A DNA stretch of 14,518 nt from an uncultured Steroidobacter sp. (lineage in GTDB: Bacteria > Pseudomonadota > Gammaproteobacteria > Steroidobacterales > Steroidobacteraceae), in contig CAMLEO010000181.1 in assembly GCA_946478975.1 (NCBI GenBank), positions 1 through 14,518 on the forward strand. The letters are read 5' to 3'. Below are positions 9,054 to 14,518 of the stretch, piece by piece (the stretch's first letter is position 1; each line of letters starts with the position of its first letter). Both the position numbers and the translations under genes were made by a program. The notes below the pieces were generated by a model, which worked only from the letters and a program-made list of their open reading frames with translations, made no database searches and was not told where the DNA came from.

Positions 9054-9092
9054 GTCGCAATTGCTGCGACCGACGCTACTCCTGCGACGCAG
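9054..9092. promoter_or_regulatory. Paired dyads (possible operator) around the candidate subtilase promoter
   Basis: GTCGCA (9054-9059) and TGCGAC (9065-9070) form a perfect 6-bp inverted repeat with a 5-base centre. CTGCGACGCAG (9082-9092) is a perfect palindrome around one central base. Both are built from the same TGCGAC half-site, whose two direct copies start 18 bp apart. This arrangement would suit a dimeric repressor or activator, but no regulator gene is adjacent. Confidence 0.35.
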
Positions 9093-9101
9093 CTAATTCA
9101 A
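9073..9101 (-). promoter_or_regulatory. Candidate sigma70 promoter for the subtilase gene
   Basis: On the minus strand TTGAAT (plus 9096-9101) and TAGCGT (plus 9073-9078) are separated by exactly 17 bp. They match 4/6 and 3/6 consensus positions. A start near 9066 would leave a leader of roughly 200 bases before the protease ATG. The CTGCGACGCAG palindrome lies in the spacer. Support is by pattern only. Confidence 0.3.
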
Positions 9102-9188
9102 TTGGATCGCGCGAGGAAATTCGGGAGGAAATATTTGCCCGATGACCGTAGCGCCGGCTGTATACCGCGCGAGTGTCAACGAGTCCGA

Positions 9189-9207
9189 CACCCTCACGAC
9201 GAGGGCG
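9189..9207 (-). terminator. Weak hairpin after hemF stop (poor terminator)
   Basis: On the minus strand CGCCCTC pairs with GAGGGTG (one G-U) around a 5-base loop, beginning 10 bases after the hemF stop codon. No U tract follows, so it may stabilise the 3' end or assist termination rather than act alone. On the plus strand the same stem is followed by T6 (9213-9218), but no plus-strand gene is present to terminate. Confidence 0.3.
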
Positions 9208-9217
9208 CAGAATTTTT

Positions 9218-10171
<954 letters not shown>

Positions 10172-10177
10172 TCAGCG

Positions 10178-12739
10178 TTACTTGGCTGCGCGTTTGCTCG
10201 ACGCGCTCTTGGCCGTCGTCTTGCTGGCGGATTTCTTCGCTGCCGTTTTGGCCGCAGCTCGGACCGGAGTCTTGGCGGCCGCGGCGGTTTTCGCGGGGGC
10301 TTTCGACTCGGTCTTCGCGGAAGCCGTCTTGCCCTTCGCAGCCTTGGCCGGCTTTTCAGCCGTCGCGGCAGCGGCCGCTTCGGCGGCGGGAGCAGCGGTC
10401 TTCTTGGCGAAGCGGCCGAAGCGTCCTTTACCTCGCTCCGGCGCGGCAGCGATCAGCGCGCGGCACTCATCTAAAGTGAGCGTCTTGGGCTCGCGATCCT
10501 TGGGAATCTTTGCGTTCTTCACCTTGTCGGTGATGTACGGACCATAGCGCCCGTTCAGCACCTGGATGCCCGCTTCCGGGAAATCCAGAATGATGCGATT
10601 GGCGTCGAGCTCTTCCTTGGCCTTGATCAGCTCCAGCGCGCGGGGCAGCTCGATGGTGTACGGATCGTCGTCCTTGATGGAAACAAACTTCTTCGCGCCA
10701 TACTGAACGTACGGCCCGAAGCGACCGATCGCGACTTTGATGTCATGGCCGTCCGCGGCTTTGCCGATCGTACGCGGCAAGGTGAACAGCTCCAGCGCTT
10801 CGGGCAGCGTGATGGAGTCCATGCGCTGCGTGGCTTTCAGGCTCGCAAACTTCGGCTTCTCTTCGTCGTCTTTCGTGCCCATCTGCACGAACGGACCATA
10901 CTTGCCGTAGCGAACCGAGATCGGCTTGCCGGTCACCGGATCGCTGCCGAGCTCGCGAGCTTCGGAAACATCTTCTCGCGTCACTGACTCGTCGACGACA
11001 TCGACGCGCTCTTTGAATTCTTTCCAGAAGCGCTCCAGCACCGGCACCCACGCTTCACGGCCGTCGGCGATTTCGTCGAGGTCGTCTTCCATCTTGGCGG
11101 TGAAGCCGTACTCGACGTAGTGATGGAAGTTGCGCGTCAGGAACTTGTTGACGATCTTGCCGAGGTCGGTCGGCACGAAGCGCCGGTTCAACAACTCGGT
11201 GTACTTTTTGTTGATCAAGGTCGAGATGATGCTGGCGTAGGTCGAGGGCCGACCGATGCCGTGCTCTTCCAGCGCCTTCACCAGGCTCGCTTCGGAGAAG
11301 CGCGGCGGCGGCTCGGTGAAATGCTGTTCAGCTCGCAGTTCCACCAGGTTCAACGAATCGCCCACTTCCATGGCGGGGAGGATGCGATCGTTGTCGTCAT
11401 CCGCGCTGTCGTCCTGGCCTTCCTTATAAACAGCGATGTAACCCGGCTTCACCAGCGTCGAGCCATTCGCGCGCAACACGGCGGTTGAGCCTTCGCGCTT
11501 GGCGCTCGTGCCGGGCACCAGATCGACGGCGACGGTGTCATACACCGCGGGCTCCATCTGGCTCGCGACCGCGCGTTTCCAGATCAGGCTGTAGAGCTTG
11601 AATTGATCCGCATCGATCTTGCCTTCGAGCCGCTGCGGCGTGACCGACGCGGACGTGGGGCGAACCGCTTCGTGCGCTTCCTGCGCGTTCTTCGACTTGG
11701 TCTTGTAGACGCGCGGCGATTCCGGCAGCGATTCCGAGCCGTACTCGTTCTGGATCACCTGGCGGATCTCGGCGATCGCCTCGTTGGCGAGGTTGACCGA
11801 GTCGGTACGCATATACGTGATCAAACCGACTGCGCCTTCGCCGAAGTCCACACCTTCATATAACTGCTGCGCCAGGCGCATGGTGCGCTGAGCGCCGAAG
11901 CCCAGCTTGCGCGCGGCTTCCTGTTGCAGCGTGGAGGTGGTGAACGGCGGCGCCGGATTGCGCTTGCGTTGTTTCTTTTCGATGCCGGCGACGCTGAGCT
12001 TGCCCGCGGCGGCGTTCTCGATGTTCTTGCGGACATCGCCCGCCTGCCCGTCGGTGACGACGGTGAACTGCTCGACCTTCTCGCCTTTGTATTCGATCAG
12101 GCGCGCCGGGAAAATTTGTTTCGACTTCTCCGCGTCCGCATCGATTGTCCAATACTCGCGCGGCTTGAAGCTGAGAATCTCTTCTTCGCGCTCGCAGATC
12201 ATGCGCAGTGCCGGGCTCTGCACGCGACCCGCGGATGCGCCGGGCAATCCGGCTTTTTTCCACAGCAACGGCGACAGGTTGAAGCCGACGAGATAATCGA
12301 GCGCGCGACGCGCCTGCTGCGCGTTCACCAGATCTTGTGAGATGTCTCGCGGCTGGCCGATGGCTTCTTTGATCGCGTTGCGCGTGATTTCATAAAACAC
12401 CACGCGATGCACGTCCTTGCCGTCGAGCACGCCTTGTTCCTTCAGCAGCTCGGTCAGGTGCCAGGAAATCGCTTCGCCTTCGCGATCCGGGTCGGTCGCG
12501 AGATACAGCGCGTCGGATTTCTTCAGCGCGCGCGCAATCGCCTGCACGTGTTTCTCGTTCTTGTCGAGAATTTGATAGCGCATGGCGAACTTGCGCTTCG
12601 GGTCGACCGCGCCTTCCTTGGGCACCAGGTCGCGCACGTGGCCGTACGAAGCCAGCACCTCGAAATTCTTGCCGAGATACTTCTTGATGGTCTTCGCCTT
12701 GGCGGGCGATTCCACGATGACTAGATTCTTCTGCTCCAT
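10178..12739 (-). CDS. topA: DNA topoisomerase I (type IA), zinc-ribbon-free with basic Ala/Lys tail
   Basis: An 853-residue enzyme that relaxes negative supercoils by single-strand passage. The Toprim domain has NLVIVESPAKAKTI with E10 and the acidic triad motif DPDREGEA (D83, D85, E87). The cleavage site is GLITYMRTDS with nucleophile Y309; LPGASAGRVQSPAL and HGIGRPSTYA are also conserved. After the core, three C-terminal repeats occur: GKYGPFVQ (612-619), GRFGPYVQ (672-679) and GRYGPYIT (730-737). Only two cysteines occur in the protein, so the four-cysteine zinc ribbons of E. coli TopA are absent. Residues from about 779 to the end are almost all A, K, T, S and P with AAK/KTA repeats, resembling histone H1 and the basic tail of mycobacterial TopA. 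The start is fixed by MEQKNLVIVESPAKAKTI. No Shine-Dalgarno precedes it; a hairpin and U tract do. Confidence 0.97.
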   Translation of the reverse strand: MEQKNLVIVESPAKAKTIKKYLGKNFEVLASYGHVRDLVPKEGAVDPKRKFAMRYQILDKNEKHVQAIARALKKSDALYLATDPDREGEAISWHLTELLKEQGVLDGKDVHRVVFYEITRNAIKEAIGQPRDISQDLVNAQQARRALDYLVGFNLSPLLWKKAGLPGASAGRVQSPALRMICEREEEILSFKPREYWTIDADAEKSKQIFPARLIEYKGEKVEQFTVVTDGQAGDVRKNIENAAAGKLSVAGIEKKQRKRNPAPPFTTSTLQQEAARKLGFGAQRTMRLAQQLYEGVDFGEGAVGLITYMRTDSVNLANEAIAEIRQVIQNEYGSESLPESPRVYKTKSKNAQEAHEAVRPTSASVTPQRLEGKIDADQFKLYSLIWKRAVASQMEPAVYDTVAVDLVPGTSAKREGSTAVLRANGSTLVKPGYIAVYKEGQDDSADDDNDRILPAMEVGDSLNLVELRAEQHFTEPPPRFSEASLVKALEEHGIGRPSTYASIISTLINKKYTELLNRRFVPTDLGKIVNKFLTRNFHHYVEYGFTAKMEDDLDEIADGREAWVPVLERFWKEFKERVDVVDESVTREDVSEARELGSDPVTGKPISVRYGKYGPFVQMGTKDDEEKPKFASLKATQRMDSITLPEALELFTLPRTIGKAADGHDIKVAIGRFGPYVQYGAKKFVSIKDDDPYTIELPRALELIKAKEELDANRIILDFPEAGIQVLNGRYGPYITDKVKNAKIPKDREPKTLTLDECRALIAAAPERGKGRFGRFAKKTAAPAAEAAAAATAEKPAKAAKGKTASAKTESKAPAKTAAAAKTPVRAAAKTAAKKSASKTTAKSASSKRAAK

Positions 12740-12766
12740 AAAAAAAGAAACCGCGGTGGCCGCGGT
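12740..12766 (-). terminator. Strong intrinsic-terminator-like hairpin with U tract ending at the topA start codon
   Basis: On the minus strand ACCGCGG and CCGCGGT (plus 12760-12766 and 12750-12756) form a perfect 7-bp stem with a 3-base loop. It is followed by TTTCTTTTTTT (12740-12750 read in reverse), ten T in eleven bases, which abuts the topA ATG. It lies 36 bp after the smg stop. It has the full form of a Rho-independent terminator for the lysM-dprA-smg transcript, but its position also makes it part of the topA leader unless topA transcription starts inside it. Confidence 0.85.
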
Positions 12767-12802
12767 GCTGCTGAAAACGGGCGCCGTGTTAACTGCGCGT
12801 CG

Positions 12803-13288
12803 TCAGTGCACCACTTGCAGACGGTTATCGAATACCAAATCCTCCATTCGGAGATAGGCGCTCTGCTGGCCGGGCTGACTGAACAGCACCATCAGCACGA
12901 CCCATTTCACATGTTCAATATCGATCTGTTGTACATCGAGCGCCAGCAAACGGTCGATGACCAGTTCGCGTTGCGCTGCGCTGATGATGCCGATGTTTTC
13001 GAGATACAGGATGTATCCGCGACACTCGGTGTCGAGCCGGGCCTGCTCGCGCCCGTCGAAGATGCGAATCGCTCTCGATCCAGGATTGGCGATGGCACCG
13101 GCGCGTTGCGGGTCCGCAGACAGTTGTTCGAGCCACTCGAGCGCACGGCCGACTTCGCGTTCGGAAAATCCGGCTCGTTCCAGCTCGTCCCGGAGAGTGT
13201 CACGGTCGGGTTCGGGGGCGCAGTCCAAATCGGCGTCGAAGTAATTCTCGAAGAGATATATCAGGATATCGAGAACGCTTTCCTTCAT
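12803..13288 (-). CDS. smg: Smg family protein (DUF494), unknown function
   Basis: 161 residues, matching the length and sequence pattern of E. coli Smg. The N-terminus ESVLDILIYLFENYFDAD, the middle RIFDGREQARLDTECRGYILYLE, and the C-terminal RLLALD and VKWVVLMVLFSQPG segments are the family hallmarks. It is predicted to be a soluble, mainly helical, acidic protein. The biochemical role is unknown, though it is persistently linked to dprA. Its ATG at 13286-13288 overlaps the dprA stop as ATGA, and AAGG lies just upstream inside dprA, which points to translational coupling. A strong terminator-like hairpin follows it before topA. Confidence 0.95.
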   Translation of the reverse strand: MKESVLDILIYLFENYFDADLDCAPEPDRDTLRDELERAGFSEREVGRALEWLEQLSADPQRAGAIANPGSRAIRIFDGREQARLDTECRGYILYLENIGIISAAQRELVIDRLLALDVQQIDIEHVKWVVLMVLFSQPGQQSAYLRMEDLVFDNRLQVVH

Positions 13289-14367
13289 TTCGCTGCCTTA
13301 ACGCGCCGGACGTACAGCCCGCCAGGGTAGGCATCGATGCGCGCCTCGAGTTCGAGGATCAGCAGCATGGACGCTACCTCGTCGGCTTTGAGGCCGGTGC
13401 GTGCAATCAAAACATCGACACTCGCCGGCTCGAAGCCGAGCGCATCTAACAGGATTTCATACTCTTTGTCCAATACCCCGGGGAAAACTGCTTGCGGTTC
13501 AGCGGTTTTCGACGCTGCACTGGGTTGGCTCGAAAGTCCGGCGAGCGCTTGCAGCTCGACCAATATATCGTCGGCCGTTTCCACCAGCTGCGCCCCTTGC
13601 CGAAGCAAACGGTGGCAGCCGCGCGCCAACGGATTGTGGATCGAGCCCGGGATCGCGAACACCTCGCGTCCCTGATCGGCGGCCAATCGCGCTGTAATCA
13701 GCGAACCGCTTTGCACCGCAGCCTCCACCACTAATGTGCCGAGGGCCAGTCCACTGATAATGCGGTTACGACGTGGAAAGTTGCTCTTCGCCGCCGGCGT
13801 GCCCAGTGGGAATTCGCTCACCAGGGCGCCGGTGGATGCAATTTCGGCCGCCAGCCCAGCATTGGCGCGCGGATAGTCGATATCAAGGCCGGTACCACAG
13901 ACAGCGATTGTTTGGCCCTTTACCTCCAGCGCGCCGCGATGGGCTGCGGCGTCGATGCCGATTGCCAGGCCGCTGGTGATCACCAGTCCCGCTCGCGCGA
14001 GGTGCGCGGCGAATTGGCGTGCATTGTCACTTCCTGCGGAGGTGGGATTGCGCGAGCCGACGATTGCCAGTTGCGGCAGGCTCAACGCCGCCGGATCGCC
14101 GCGAACAAACAATCCAATCGGCGCGTCCGGCAGATTGGCGAGCAGCGCTGGATAACGCGGCGAGCCGAGCGGAAGAAAGTGATGTGCGGGTCGCTCGAGC
14201 CAGCGCAGATCTGCGTCGATCGACGCTGGATCGGGTGCTCGCAGGATCTCCGGCGCGGCGCTTGCCAGCTCGGCGACGGAAGGAAAGTGTTCGAGAAGTT
14301 TGCGCAGCGACCCGGCATGAATGCCGGGTGCGCGCATCAGAATCAACCATGCTTTGAGCTCATCCAT
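13285..14367 (-). CDS. dprA: DNA-processing protein DprA (Smf)
   Basis: A 360-residue single-stranded DNA-binding protein that protects incoming DNA and loads RecA during natural transformation. An N-terminal helical (SAM-like) region covers about 1-65. The Rossmann-like core begins at LAIVGSRNPTSAGSDNARQF (about 100-119) and runs through GLVITSGLAIGIDAAAHRGAL, TIAVCGTGLDIDYPR, LVSEFPLGT, FPRRNRIISGLALGTLVVEA and EVFAIPGSIHNPLARGCHRLL. All of these are conserved. A linker rich in A, S and P (about 275-295) leads to a C-terminal winged-helix-like domain (about 300-350). The start MDELKAWLIL is typical. It follows the LysM gene by 33 bp and overlaps smg by 4 bp. The gene being intact suggests potential transformability, but no other competence gene is in view. 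Confidence 0.97.
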   Translation of the reverse strand: MDELKAWLILMRAPGIHAGSLRKLLEHFPSVAELASAAPEILRAPDPASIDADLRWLERPAHHFLPLGSPRYPALLANLPDAPIGLFVRGDPAALSLPQLAIVGSRNPTSAGSDNARQFAAHLARAGLVITSGLAIGIDAAAHRGALEVKGQTIAVCGTGLDIDYPRANAGLAAEIASTGALVSEFPLGTPAAKSNFPRRNRIISGLALGTLVVEAAVQSGSLITARLAADQGREVFAIPGSIHNPLARGCHRLLRQGAQLVETADDILVELQALAGLSSQPSAASKTAEPQAVFPGVLDKEYEILLDALGFEPASVDVLIARTGLKADEVASMLLILELEARIDAYPGGLYVRRVKAAK

Positions 14368-14393
14368 GAGCTCACGAACATACGCTCGGGAAA

Positions 14394-14420
14394 ATCGCGC
14401 TTATGGGTTTTTAGCGCGAT
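14394..14420 (-). terminator. Hairpin overlapping the LysM gene stop codon, before dprA
   Basis: ATCGCGCT and AGCGCGAT form a perfect 8-bp stem (plus arms 14394-14401 and 14413-14420) with an 11-base loop containing AAAAA. On the minus strand TTT (14391-14393) follows the stem, so with the final stem base there are four T before CCC. That is a short U tract, so this may be a leaky terminator or processing site that lowers dprA-smg expression relative to the LysM gene. Part of the 5' arm lies in the last codons of the upstream gene. Confidence 0.5.
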
Positions 14421-14518
14421 CGCCCTGACGAATTTCGTGAGTCGTTTCCATCACCAGCGCGTAGCTCAGATCGTCGAACGCCTTGAACACCATGACGATG
14501 CCCGTGCGCTCGTCCGGC
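14401..14518 (-). CDS. LysM peptidoglycan-binding domain protein (3' end only)
   Basis: Only the last 38 residues are visible, in the frame ending with TAA at 14401-14403. The tail reads RTGIVMVFKAFDDLSYALVM and ends EIRQGDRAKNP. This resembles the C-terminus of the LysM-domain protein usually encoded immediately before dprA in gammaproteobacteria, where a G-x-x-MVF-x-x-FD-x-x-SYALV and GD-x-x-x-NP ending is characteristic. The LysM domain itself is expected near the N-terminus, outside the window, so identification relies on the tail and on position. The protein is probably exported and cell-wall associated. It is 33 bp upstream of dprA and separated from it by a hairpin. Confidence 0.75.
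   Translation of the reverse strand, partial: PDERTGIVMVFKAFDDLSYALVMETTHEIRQGDRAKNP

Larger units (their letters stand above)
8863..9217. other. 355-bp intergenic region: subtilase leader and hemF 3' flank
   Basis: This is the only gene-free stretch over 300 bp. From hemF towards the protease it holds a weak hairpin just after the hemF stop and an 8-bp direct repeat GAGGAAAT at 9113-9120 and 9125-9132 (12-base period). It also holds a candidate minus-strand promoter at 9073-9101 and two related dyads between 9054 and 9092. The remaining approximately 190 bases up to the protease ribosome-binding site (8870-8875) show no motif I recognise and no convincing small ORF. I saw no riboswitch fold, although I could not compute one. 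Confidence 0.6.

Noticed and set aside
10200..10400. Low-complexity Ala/Lys coding repeats as a possible tandem DNA repeat or frameshifted region
   Set aside because: The repeats are imperfect at the DNA level, stay in frame with topA to its stop codon, and match the basic tails known on other topoisomerases I.

Overview
The window is a high-GC (about 60% by eye) stretch of bacterial chromosome, almost wholly coding, from a gammaproteobacterium. The protein sequences and the gene content (LysM-protein/dprA/smg/topA/hemF, hemB/aroE, gamma carbonic anhydrase, prlC) resemble the conserved gammaproteobacterial block that E. coli keeps as dprA-smg-yrdD-tsaC-aroE-yrdB-yrdA and Pseudomonas as lysM-dprA-tsaC-qor-hemF-aroE. 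A Steroidobacter/Nevskia/Xanthomonas-like lineage is my guess; the sequence alone does not fix the genus.

Layout, left to right. (1) 1-1042, minus strand: the 5' end of oligopeptidase A (prlC), preceded by a TauE/SafE-type membrane transporter. (2) 1119-1667, plus: a gamma-type carbonic anhydrase-like protein (YrdA), divergent from the transporter and tail-to-tail with aroE. (3) 1670-3533, minus: hemB (5-aminolevulinate to porphobilinogen) followed 19 bp later by aroE (shikimate dehydrogenase). (4) 3599-4180, plus: tag (3-methyladenine DNA glycosylase I), tail-to-tail with rlmJ (23S rRNA A2030 methyltransferase, 4188-5033, minus). (5) 5072-5587, plus: a small putative lipoprotein of unknown function, converging on a 1066-residue secreted subtilisin-family protease (5662-8862, minus); a GC-rich hairpin with a U tract lies between them. 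(6) 8863-9217: the only long non-coding stretch, holding the protease leader, a possible promoter and dyad elements. (7) 9218-14518, minus: LysM protein (3' end), dprA, smg, topA and hemF in transcription order. dprA and smg overlap by 4 bp.

Most genes are housekeeping: haem synthesis (hemB, hemF), aromatic amino acid synthesis (aroE), DNA topology, uptake and repair (topA, dprA, tag), rRNA modification (rlmJ) and peptide turnover (prlC). The protease and lipoprotein are the accessory-looking part. I see no mobile element, CRISPR, tRNA, rRNA or defence cluster, and no complete novel multi-gene system. The best second-look items are regulatory: a strong intrinsic-terminator-like hairpin whose U tract runs directly into the topA start codon, a perfect hairpin across the lysM/dprA junction, and paired dyads around a candidate protease promoter. 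Others are a TopA without zinc ribbons but with a histone-H1-like tail, and the absence of tsaC from its usual place.
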